Shown here piece by piece: positions 1 through 6,326 of a stretch of DNA of 9,771 nucleotides (its first letter is position 1; every line of letters starts with the position of its first letter). The notes below the pieces were generated by a model that worked only from the letters and a program-made list of their open reading frames with translations, searched no databases and was not told where the DNA came from. Position numbers and translations under genes: made by a program. Source of the DNA: SVEL01 sp045126475 (lineage in GTDB: Bacteria > Bacillota > Clostridia > Lachnospirales > Lachnospiraceae). The DNA is taken from positions 1-9,771 of the forward strand of contig JBGVOL010000056.1 in the NCBI GenBank assembly GCA_045126475.1, given 5' to 3'.

Positions 1-486
1 AATGCAGTAGGTACAGTGTTTGTCGCAGCCCTCTGCTATCTTTAAATGTGCATAATAACCACCGGTTGTGACCATCCTGTTTGACTTTATGTCAGGAAGC
101 CTGTCAAGTTCAAGAAACTCTTTTGCCACATTTCCGGCAAGAGCATCATGAATAACATCGGCGATCTTATCGTAGGACGCTGTTCCTACAATAGCATCCA
201 CCTCCGGAATTTCAGTTATTATCTCATCCTTATACCTCTCTGCAAGACATCCCGTTACCACAAGAGCTTTCAGCTTTCCGGCCTTTTTATACTCAGCCAT
301 TTCAAGTATTGTGTTAATACTCTCTTCCTTTGCATCATTTATGAAGCAGCAGGAATTAATAACAATGACATCTGCCTGGCTCTCATCATTTGTAAATTCG
401 TAGCCTGAAGTTCCTAATATGCCGAGCATTTCTTCAGTATCTACAAGATTTTTATCGCATCCCAGCGATATAAACATTATCTTCAT
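1..486 (-). CDS. rimO: Ribosomal protein S12 methylthiotransferase RimO, N-terminal part (runs off left edge)
   Basis: Radical-SAM methylthiotransferase that adds a methylthio group to a conserved aspartate of ribosomal protein S12 in the cytoplasm. 162 codons are visible, with the reading frame open to the window edge; full-length family members are about 440 residues, so most of the radical-SAM domain and the TRAM domain lie outside. The N-terminal UPF0004/MTTase domain shows its three cluster-binding cysteines, C10 (SLGCDKN), C46 (INSCCF) and C80 (VTGCLAERY). The radical-SAM CxxxCxxC motif is C154, C158 and C161, at the very edge. The SLGCDKNLVDTE opening and INSCCFINDAKEES stretch favour RimO over the tRNA enzymes MiaB and MtaB. 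The ATG at 486 is preceded by GGAG with a six-base spacer. It is the last visible gene of the yicC-gmk-rpoZ run, 19 bases after rpoZ, and is probably cotranscribed with it. Confidence 0.93.
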   Translation of the reverse strand, partial: MKIMFISLGCDKNLVDTEEMLGILGTSGYEFTNDESQADVIVINSCCFINDAKEESINTILEMAEYKKAGKLKALVVTGCLAERYKDEIITEIPEVDAIVGTASYDKIADVIHDALAGNVAKEFLELDRLPDIKSNRMVTTGGYYAHLKIAEGCDKHCTYCI

Positions 487-505
487 AAAACACTCCGGCC
501 AAAAA

Positions 506-754
506 TTATTCTTCTGTAGTTTCTTCGTCGCCTACAATCTTAACTTTGCCGCTGTAAAGTTCCTCTACAGCTACTGATAATGGCTTGTTGATTTTTACAT
601 TTTTAACTAATGGCTGTTCTCCTGCGATTAACTGTCTTGCTCTCTTTGCTGTTGCAAATACAATTGAGTAACGGCTCTGAACTACAGGCTGTTCTCCCGG
701 TTCAACCTCGCTGTTTACTACTGCCATTAAGTCTGAATATGATGGATGTAACAT
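506..754 (-). CDS. rpoZ: DNA-directed RNA polymerase subunit omega
   Basis: Small accessory subunit of RNA polymerase that helps beta-prime fold and assemble. The 82-residue product has the omega signature: MLHPSYSDL at the N-terminus, SRYSIVFATAKRARQL at 27-42, and KPLSVAVEELYSGKV at 57-71, followed by an acidic tail. The length is normal to slightly long for Firmicutes. The gene starts three bases after the gmk stop codon, and its ribosome binding site (AAGGAG, 765-770) lies inside the last codons of gmk, so its translation is probably coupled to gmk. The gmk-rpoZ neighbourhood is widely conserved in Firmicutes and supports the assignment. Confidence 0.96.
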   Translation of the reverse strand: MLHPSYSDLMAVVNSEVEPGEQPVVQSRYSIVFATAKRARQLIAGEQPLVKNVKINKPLSVAVEELYSGKVKIVGDEETTEE

Positions 755-757
755 AAT

Positions 758-1390
758 TTATTCTCCTTCCGAAAAGATTTTTAAATCTTCTCTAAAAAAA
801 TTTATTTTATTGAAATTCCTACTTACCTTTGAATGTTCTGATCTGATAATATTGTGAAGTTCCCTCACACATTCCTCCAAATCATCATTTATAAGTAAGT
901 AATCATATTTCTCCATGTAATCTGCCTCTTCATAGGCACGACTGAGTCTGGCATTGACAGTGTCCATATCTTCAGTACCACGCCCTACCAGACGTTCCTT
1001 TAAAATTGCTGCCGATGGCGGAGTAACAAACACAAGAAGGGTATCCGGCATCTTTTCCTTAACCTTCATTGCACCCTGCATCTCAATTTCAAGAATAACA
1101 TCCTTTCCCTCGTCAAGCATTGATTCTACATACTCTTTCGGGGTTCCGTAATAGTTGCCGACATACTTTGCATACTCGATAAGCAGGTCATTCTCTATCA
1201 TATTTTCAAATTCTTCCACTGTTTTGAAAAAATATTCCCTTCCGTTTTCCTCGCCGGGTCTTGGTTTTCTTGTAGTGGCTGAAATGCTCAATGCGTAATT
1301 GTCATAATCACTCATAAGCTTTTTCATCACCGTTCCCTTGCCGGCACCTGAAAAACCGGAAACAATAATAAGAATTCCTCTGTCTTTCAT
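758..1390 (-). CDS. gmk: Guanylate kinase
   Basis: Phosphorylates GMP to GDP with ATP, an essential cytoplasmic step of GTP and dGTP synthesis. The 210-residue product shows the P-loop GFSGAGKGT at 12-20 (K18), the GMP-binding TTRKPRPGE at 39-47 with R41 and R44, EYFF at 52-55, the YGTPKEYV segment at 81-88, the EIEMQG strand at 101-106, and the lid region ERLVGRGTED at 132-141 with later arginines R148 and R151. Phenylalanine replaces the more common proline in the P-loop (SGFSGAG); this is outside the lysine-phosphate contact and should not harm catalysis. I chose the ATG at 1390 because GGAGG sits five bases upstream. An in-frame ATG at 1420 would add ten residues that overlap yicC, lack a good ribosome site and do not fit the family. 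It lies between yicC and rpoZ in the operon. Confidence 0.96.
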   Translation of the reverse strand: MKDRGILIIVSGFSGAGKGTVMKKLMSDYDNYALSISATTRKPRPGEENGREYFFKTVEEFENMIENDLLIEYAKYVGNYYGTPKEYVESMLDEGKDVILEIEMQGAMKVKEKMPDTLLVFVTPPSAAILKERLVGRGTEDMDTVNARLSRAYEEADYMEKYDYLLINDDLEECVRELHNIIRSEHSKVSRNFNKINFFREDLKIFSEGE

Positions 1391-1395
1391 GGTAT

Positions 1396-1400
1396 CCTCC
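1396..1400 (-). promoter_or_regulatory. Ribosome binding site that sets the gmk start
   Basis: GGAGG followed by the spacer ATACC and then ATG at 1390. It lies about 10 bases upstream of the yicC stop codon's downstream end, in the yicC-gmk overlap zone, and argues for the shorter gmk product over the start at 1420. Confidence 0.85.
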
Positions 1401-1409
1401 CTAAACTGT

Positions 1410-2288
1410 TTATTCAACATTCTGTATCTGTTCTCTTACTTTCTCAATTTCGGTTTTCAAATCAATTCCCTTATTCGTAACTTCAAGATCATTTGCTTTT
1501 GACAGAATGGTATTAGCCTCCCTGTTCATTTCTTGAGCAAGAAAATCAAGTTTTCTTCCGATATCGCCACCTTCAACAAGGTCTGAACGCATCTTCTCAA
1601 TATGACTTCTTAAACGGACAATTTCCTCATCCACGCACATTTTATCAGCAAAAAGCACTACCTCTGTAGCTATCCTTGCTTCATCAATCTGTGTATTGCC
1701 AAGAAGTTCATTAACCTGATTGCGGATATTTGTCCTGTAATCTTCAAAAACCTGCGGTGAACGCACTGATATAAAATCAACAACTTTAAGCATTCCGTCA
1801 AGTTTTGCAACAAGGTCATCTCTTAAATGTTCACCTTCGACTATTCTTGACTCCACAAGCTTCTCACATGCCCCATCTATTGCCTTTGACACGATTTTCC
1901 ACAGTTCTTCCTCGTCAGTCTCCTGTTCCTCCATGGTGAGGACTTCAGGGCACTTTGCAAGAGACATTACGCTCACATCATTGTCTATGCCAAACTCTTC
2001 CTCCATCATCTTAAAATAAGAGATGTACTCCTTTGCAAGTTCACTGTTGTATTTAAGGCTCGCCTTGTTCTCCGATAAATCCTCATATGTGATAAATACA
2101 TCGATTTTGCCTCTGGCAGCATATTTTTTAATCTCCGTACGTATTGCAGAATCAAAATAATACAATACCTTAGGCATCCTTACGTTCACATCAAGGTACC
2201 TGTGGTTCACAGACTTCATCTCAACAGTAATTTTTTTATTTTGTTCAGACACTTCAAAGCGTCCGAAACCTGTCATACTTTTAATCAT
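1410..2288 (-). CDS. yicC: YicC/YloC family endoribonuclease
   Basis: Member of the YicC family, shown in Escherichia coli (YicC) and Bacillus (YloC) to be a metal-dependent endoribonuclease that acts on RNA in the cytoplasm. The 292-residue product is of the usual length. It opens with the family signature MIKSMTGFGR and has the YicC N-terminal domain over about residues 2-155 (including VNHRYLDVNVRMP). The C-terminal DUF1732 domain covers about 210-292, with DEARIATEVVLFADK, the GRKLDFLAQEMNREANTI signature and the EIEKVREQIQN end. The start ATG at 2288 is preceded by AAGGGG six bases upstream. It is the first gene of the yicC-gmk-rpoZ-rimO run and has its own promoter (2336-2364). Unlike many Firmicutes, there is no remA/DUF370 gene between it and gmk. 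Confidence 0.95.
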   Translation of the reverse strand: MIKSMTGFGRFEVSEQNKKITVEMKSVNHRYLDVNVRMPKVLYYFDSAIRTEIKKYAARGKIDVFITYEDLSENKASLKYNSELAKEYISYFKMMEEEFGIDNDVSVMSLAKCPEVLTMEEQETDEEELWKIVSKAIDGACEKLVESRIVEGEHLRDDLVAKLDGMLKVVDFISVRSPQVFEDYRTNIRNQVNELLGNTQIDEARIATEVVLFADKMCVDEEIVRLRSHIEKMRSDLVEGGDIGRKLDFLAQEMNREANTILSKANDLEVTNKGIDLKTEIEKVREQIQNVE

Positions 2289-2307
2289 ATTATCCCCTTA
2301 ACAGTCA

Positions 2308-2331
2308 TAGCTATGGCATTTACCATAGCTA
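2308..2331 (-). promoter_or_regulatory. Stem-loop at the 5' end of the yicC operon transcript
   Basis: A perfect 9 bp inverted repeat, TAGCTATGG and CCATAGCTA, separated by six bases. The predicted start of transcription from the promoter at 2336-2364 falls at about 2328-2330, so the RNA would begin with this stem. No T-run follows on either strand, so it is not a standard terminator. A terminal 5' hairpin of this kind commonly protects mRNA from 5'-end-dependent decay; that role here is inferred. Confidence 0.6.
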
Positions 2332-2335
2332 ATCA

Positions 2336-2364
2336 ATTATAGACCAAATCCATCAAAAAAGCAA
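2336..2364 (-). promoter_or_regulatory. Sigma-A-type promoter for the yicC-gmk-rpoZ-rimO operon
   Basis: The -10 element TATAAT (2336-2341) is a perfect match to consensus. It is spaced exactly 17 bases from a -35 element TTGCTT (2359-2364), which matches consensus only in its TTG. The predicted leader is about 40 bases long to the yicC ATG. The promoter lies between the potCD stop codon and yicC. Confidence 0.7.
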
Positions 2365-2379
2365 ATAGATTTTATTTTG
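2355..2379 (-). terminator. Weak terminator-like element at the end of the pot operon
   Basis: Just after the potCD stop codon, a six-pair, almost all A-T stem (CAAA-A-TA with TATTTG, one bulged base, five-base loop) is followed by C and six Ts (2355-2360). The T-run is convincing but the stem is weak, so termination may be partial and some transcripts may read into yicC. It overlaps the -35 element of the yicC promoter. Confidence 0.3.
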
Positions 2380-2380
2380 G

Positions 2381-4246
2381 TCAGTCACTTTGCGCACCGC
2401 CAACCATTGTCCAGTAATAATCATAGAGGCTGTCACCATCTTTTCCAAGATAATTAAAGACACTGCACCTTGAAAGAACCGAATCAGCAGGGAATGCAAT
2501 CGGGCTGTTTTTAACATCCTCATCCTCTATCAGTTCTCTTGCAGCCTCATTTGGCGTTGAATATGTTATCTCCTCAAAATTCATGAGAGCAATTTCCGGG
2601 TCACACATGAAATTAATCCATGCCTCAGCCGCTTCTTTATTCTGACAGTCCTTAGGAATAACCCATCCGTCTATCCACACATTTGAACCCTCATCAGGAA
2701 CAACGTATTCAAGATCAGGATTCTCCTCCTGCATATATATTGCCTCACCTGAATAAATTACAGCTACAGCCGCTGCATTCTTTATCATCTTATCTCTTAC
2801 CTGGTCAACCACATATGCCTGAACAAGCGGTTTCTGCTTAATAAGCAGTTCTGTTGCTTCTTTAAGTTCATCCTCATCAAGAGTGTTGATTGAATATCCA
2901 AGATATGACAATGCAACACAATATGCATCCCTCACAGATGCCTGCATAAGAATCTGTCCGCTGTACTTCTCATCAAAAAGAATATCCCAGCTGTTTACTT
3001 CTTCTTTAACCATTGTCTTATTGTAACATATGCCTACCGTTCCCCAACAATACGGAACGCAATACTTATTTCCCGGGTCAAAGCCTTCCGCACTCTTTAA
3101 ATACTGCTCACCTATATTGACAATATTAGGAACATTGCTGTAATCAATCTCCGCAAGAAGGTCAGCTTCAATCATCTTCTCAACCATATAATCGGAAGGA
3201 CAGATAACATCATAGTTTCTGGCACCATTGGCAATGATAGTATACATTTCCTCGTTTGTCTCAAATTCCTCGTAGTGAACCTTGTACCCTGTCTGTTCCT
3301 CAAACATTTCTATAACATCAGGGTCGATGTATTCTCCCCAGTTGTACACATAAACATCGCCGATATAATTCTTATTGTCACCTAACACTAAATATCCCAC
3401 TGTTCCAACAACAAGGACAACACATAATGTAAGTGCCACAGTCACCTTGTTTTTGAACACAACTGTTGTCAGCGATTTCTTTGCCTTTGAACTTGGCCCG
3501 TAATTAACAAGGAACAGAAGGACAAACACCGTCACGAAAAGCAGCGTTGACAAAGCATACATTTCAGGCTTAATACCTTTTCTGACCTCTGTATAAATCT
3601 TTGTGGACAGGGTATCTATTCCTGAACCTCTTGTAAAATGTGTTATGATAAAGTCATCTATTGACATGGTAAATGACATGAGAAATCCTGACAGGATTCC
3701 CGGCATAATCTCAGGAAGTGTTACCTTGTAAAATGCCTGAAACGGTGTTGCGCCAAGGTCAAGTGCCGCCTCATACATATTATCGTCCATCTGCGATACC
3801 TTAGGCAATACATTAAGAACTACATAAGGAATACAGAAGGTCACATGTGCTATAAGAACCGTTGAAAAACTTAAGGAAATGCCAAGTCCCACAAACAGCA
3901 GCATAAATGCCAGTGCAGTTACAATCTCGGCATTAAGCATAGGAATATTTGTTATGCTCAAAATAATCGCTCTTGTACTCTTCTTCATTTTTGATATTGT
4001 GACGCATGCAAGAGTGCCAAGAACCGTTGCTATGACTGACGCTAAAAGTGCCAGCACAAGTGTTGTTCTAAGAGCATTCATAATGGATGCGTTTTCAAAG
4101 AGTTCCTTATACCATTCAAGTGTAAATCCGTTCCACTTTCCCAGAATCTTCGAATCATTAAATGACGATACAACAAGAACCATTATTGGGAGGTATAAGA
4201 ATAAAACTATCAGAAACAGATAAGCTCGTTTAGCAAAGTTTTTCAT
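2381..4246 (-). CDS. potCD: Spermidine/putrescine ABC transporter: PotC permease fused to PotD-like binding protein
   Basis: Second permease and substrate-binding protein of a polyamine importer in one 621-residue chain. Residues 1-250 are a PotC-type permease with about six membrane helices and the EAA loop at 159-183 (EAALDLGATPFQ...LPEIMPG) that docks on PotA. A positively charged stretch (254-267) and an extra helix at about 268-288 then carry the chain back across the membrane. Residues 297-621 form a PotD-like domain outside the cell. Polyamine-site residues of E. coli PotD have clear counterparts: W303 and Y306 (YNWGEYI), S351 (PSDYM), D440, Y498 in place of tryptophan, W524 and D526 (WIDGW), and Y562 (TYSTPNEAA). 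Separate PotC and PotD are about 260 and 350 residues, so neither half is truncated. The binding domain has no signal peptide or lipobox of its own. The start overlaps the potB stop by one base (TAATG). Spermidine versus putrescine preference cannot be read from sequence. Confidence 0.94.
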   Translation of the reverse strand: MKNFAKRAYLFLIVLFLYLPIMVLVVSSFNDSKILGKWNGFTLEWYKELFENASIMNALRTTLVLALLASVIATVLGTLACVTISKMKKSTRAIILSITNIPMLNAEIVTALAFMLLFVGLGISLSFSTVLIAHVTFCIPYVVLNVLPKVSQMDDNMYEAALDLGATPFQAFYKVTLPEIMPGILSGFLMSFTMSIDDFIITHFTRGSGIDTLSTKIYTEVRKGIKPEMYALSTLLFVTVFVLLFLVNYGPSSKAKKSLTTVVFKNKVTVALTLCVVLVVGTVGYLVLGDNKNYIGDVYVYNWGEYIDPDVIEMFEEQTGYKVHYEEFETNEEMYTIIANGARNYDVICPSDYMVEKMIEADLLAEIDYSNVPNIVNIGEQYLKSAEGFDPGNKYCVPYCWGTVGICYNKTMVKEEVNSWDILFDEKYSGQILMQASVRDAYCVALSYLGYSINTLDEDELKEATELLIKQKPLVQAYVVDQVRDKMIKNAAAVAVIYSGEAIYMQEENPDLEYVVPDEGSNVWIDGWVIPKDCQNKEAAEAWINFMCDPEIALMNFEEITYSTPNEAARELIEDEDVKNSPIAFPADSVLSRCSVFNYLGKDGDSLYDYYWTMVGGAQSD

Positions 4247-5079
4247 TACTTTCTTCCCTCCTTAACTGTCTTTGTGTCAGATTCATCCTTGCCTGTAAAA
4301 AGCATATTTAATACGATAAATACCATAAGTACCAGCGACAGACCTGCTGCAAGGTTTAGATTGTCCGCTTTCACTTTATTTTCAACGATGTTACCGATAA
4401 GAAGAAGTTTTCCTCCACCCAAAATATCAGAGATGACAAAGGTCGTAAGAGCCGGAACAAACACCATTATGACTCCGCTGGCAACCCCGGGCATACTAAG
4501 CGGAATTATTACTTTTACAAGCGTCTGCCAAAAGTTGGCGCCAAGATCCCTTGCTGCATTTATGACATTATCATCAATCTTAACAAGTACATTATAGATT
4601 GGCAGCACCATAAAAGGCAGGAAATCATATACCATACCCAGTACAATGGCTGCAGGAGTATTTATAATATTAAAATCCGTTATGCCAAAAACGGCAAGAA
4701 CATGGTCAAGTATACCGTTAATGTCAAGAATTGCCTGCCATGCGTATGTTCTTAACAAAAAATTCATCCACATAGGAAGAATAAATACAAACACGATAAA
4801 TCCCTGCTTCGACAATTTCATATTTCTTAAAATAAGCGCAAGAGGATATGCCAGAAGCAGACATATTACCGTGCTTATAAACGCCAACAATAAAGACAGT
4901 AAAAGTGCCTGGTAATACTCTTCTCTGGCTATTGCCTTTATATTTTCCAATGTAAAATTCCCCGCTCCGTCAGTGAACCCATAGTAAACTATAAATAACA
5001 GGGGAATAATGATAAACGCTGCAATCCACACAATATATGGACTTGCTAGCAATGCATTTTTTCTTCGTGCCTTATTCAT
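4246..5079 (-). CDS. potB: Spermidine/putrescine ABC transporter permease PotB
   Basis: First membrane subunit of the polyamine importer, forming the translocation path with the PotC half of the neighbouring fusion. The 277-residue product has about six hydrophobic helices, beginning at about 12-33 and ending at about 243-262. The EAA loop lies at about 174-198 (NAARDLGANFWQTLVKVIIPLSMPG) and contacts the ATPase. The segment LPMWMNFLLRTYAWQAIL at 101-118 is strongly typical of PotB. The length matches the family (about 275-285). The ATG at 5079 lies eight bases inside the end of potA (ATGAATAA) and has GGAG-type sequences shortly upstream, so translation is probably coupled to potA. Its stop overlaps the potCD start by one base. 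Confidence 0.95.
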   Translation of the reverse strand: MNKARRKNALLASPYIVWIAAFIIIPLLFIVYYGFTDGAGNFTLENIKAIAREEYYQALLLSLLLAFISTVICLLLAYPLALILRNMKLSKQGFIVFVFILPMWMNFLLRTYAWQAILDINGILDHVLAVFGITDFNIINTPAAIVLGMVYDFLPFMVLPIYNVLVKIDDNVINAARDLGANFWQTLVKVIIPLSMPGVASGVIMVFVPALTTFVISDILGGGKLLLIGNIVENKVKADNLNLAAGLSLVLMVFIVLNMLFTGKDESDTKTVKEGRK

Positions 5080-6145
5080 CTACTCCTACTGCCTCCTCGT
5101 CCTCTGACTCAGGTTTATTCATAATCTGTATATTAAACGGATCTACCTTGATTCCCACTTCTGTTCCAACAGGAGACATTTTTGTACTCTGAACAAGCCA
5201 TTCAAAGCCATTTGCCATGACCTCCATCTCATAGTGGACACCCTTAAATATAAGATGTGTGACAACACCCTTAATTGTTCCCTTATTCGGTGCCACAAGC
5301 TCAACATCCTCAGGACGTATGACAACGTCAACCGGCTTATTGTTTCCAAAGCCTTTATCAACACACTTAAATCTCGCTCCAAGAAACTCAACCAGCTCAT
5401 CTTCAATCATAATTCCCGAAATGATATTTGAATCACCTATAAAATCGGCAACAAATGCATTTTCAGGCTCATTATATATATTTTCAGGAGTACCAACCTG
5501 CTGGATATATCCCTGATTCATAACCACAATAGTGTCTGACATGGTCAGCGCCTCCTCCTGGTCATGTGTAACAAAGACAAACGTAATTCCAAGCTCGTTT
5601 TTAAGTCTTATAAGTTCATACTGCATGTCCTGTCGAAGCTTTAAGTCAAGTGCTCCCAAAGGTTCATCAAGAAGAAGAACCTTCGGTTCATTTACAATGG
5701 CTCTTGCTATAGCGATACGCTGCTGCTGTCCGCCGCTTAATGAATCAGCCATTCTGTTCTCAAATCCGTCAAGATTAACAAGCTTAAGGGCATATTTTAT
5801 TTTGTCGTCAATATATGCCTTCGTTTTATTCTTAATCTTCAAACCAAATGCAATATTTTCCGCTATGGTCATATGGGTAAAAAGTGCATATTTCTGAAAT
5901 ACTGTATTAAGATGTCTCTTGTTTGGAGGGAGATTTGTAATATCCTGTCCGTCAAATACCACCCTGCCTTTATCCGGTGATTCAAAGCCTCCGATGATAC
6001 GAAGAGTTGTTGTTTTTCCGCATCCGCTCGGGCCAAGAAGAGTAAGAAATTCATTCTCCCTTATATATAAATTCAAATCATCAAGAACCATATTCTTTCC
6101 GTATGATTTTGTAATTCCCTGTAAATCAATAAGCTTGTTTCCCAT
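5072..6145 (-). CDS. potA: Spermidine/putrescine ABC transporter ATP-binding protein PotA
   Basis: Cytoplasmic ATPase that powers polyamine uptake. The 357-residue product contains Walker A GPSGCGKTT at 38-46, the Q-loop glutamine Q84 (VFQKYALF), the ABC signature LSGGQQQR at 136-143, Walker B VLLLDEP at 156-162 with catalytic E161, the D-loop at 163-167, and the switch histidine H194 (VTHDQEEA). A C-terminal TOBE-type regulatory domain follows at about 270-345 (VDVVIRPEDVEL onward), as expected for the CUT1/Pot group. I chose the ATG at 6145, which has GAAAGGG eight bases upstream. An in-frame ATG at 6178 would add eleven residues but has no ribosome site and adds a non-family N-terminus. 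It is first in the potA-potB-potCD operon behind the promoter at 6204-6232. Confidence 0.96.
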   Translation of the reverse strand: MGNKLIDLQGITKSYGKNMVLDDLNLYIRENEFLTLLGPSGCGKTTTLRIIGGFESPDKGRVVFDGQDITNLPPNKRHLNTVFQKYALFTHMTIAENIAFGLKIKNKTKAYIDDKIKYALKLVNLDGFENRMADSLSGGQQQRIAIARAIVNEPKVLLLDEPLGALDLKLRQDMQYELIRLKNELGITFVFVTHDQEEALTMSDTIVVMNQGYIQQVGTPENIYNEPENAFVADFIGDSNIISGIMIEDELVEFLGARFKCVDKGFGNNKPVDVVIRPEDVELVAPNKGTIKGVVTHLIFKGVHYEMEVMANGFEWLVQSTKMSPVGTEVGIKVDPFNIQIMNKPESEDEEAVGVDE

Positions 6146-6153
6146 CTCACTGT

Positions 6154-6160
6154 CCCTTTC
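6154..6160 (-). promoter_or_regulatory. Ribosome binding site that sets the potA start
   Basis: GAAAGGG lies eight bases before the ATG at 6145. No comparable sequence precedes the in-frame ATG at 6178, so the shorter protein is preferred. Confidence 0.7.
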
Positions 6161-6203
6161 TGTCGTACAAAGTAACATGCAAAAATGCAGTCAAGCTGAT
6201 ATT

Positions 6204-6232
6204 ATCATATTGTAGGGGAAATATAAAGTAAA
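6204..6232 (-). promoter_or_regulatory. Sigma-A-type promoter for the potABCD operon
   Basis: The -35 element TTTACT (6227-6232, four of six consensus bases) is 17 bases from the -10 element TATGAT (6204-6209, five of six). The predicted transcript starts near 6197, leaving a leader of about 50 bases before potA. I see no clear operator or riboswitch in this leader. Confidence 0.6.
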
Positions 6233-6264
6233 TTTTGTATTAATTATGAATTCACCAATTCCCC

Positions 6265-6293
6265 TTGACTGCCCCAAAACACTATGCTAATCT
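6265..6293 (+). promoter_or_regulatory. Promoter for rqcH, extended -10 type
   Basis: The -35 element TTGACT (6265-6270, five of six consensus bases) is 17 bases from a weak -10 element TAATCT (6288-6293). A TGC triplet directly before the -10 supplies an extended -10 motif. The transcript would start near 6300, with a leader of about 27 bases and a GGAG ribosome site at 6315-6318. It is back to back with the pot promoter; the two -35 elements are about 32 bases apart. Confidence 0.6.
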
Positions 6294-6326
6294 TTTTTCA
6301 TCAATAATGTGATTGGAGTATAAAAA

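Noticed and set aside
148..408. 86-codon open frame on the plus strand
   Set aside because: It is antisense to rimO, whose cluster-binding cysteines and start are clear; no ribosome site or family resemblance.
1391..1420. Upstream in-frame ATG giving a 220-residue guanylate kinase
   Set aside because: It overlaps yicC, lacks a ribosome site and adds ten residues foreign to the family; the ATG at 1390 has GGAGG five bases away.
3422..3433. Cysteine in LTLC (residue 275) of the fusion as a lipoprotein lipobox before the binding domain
   Set aside because: The residue before the cysteine is leucine rather than glycine, alanine or serine, and the hydrophobic stretch continues well beyond the cysteine, so a plain membrane anchor fits better.
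3879..4223. 114-codon plus-strand open frame antisense to potCD
   Set aside because: Its serine/threonine-rich translation is typical of the reverse of a membrane-protein gene; there is no plausible ribosome site or promoter.
5532..5897. 121-codon plus-strand open frame antisense to potA
   Set aside because: It lies entirely over the ATPase motifs of potA and looks like a shadow frame with a low-complexity, serine-rich product.
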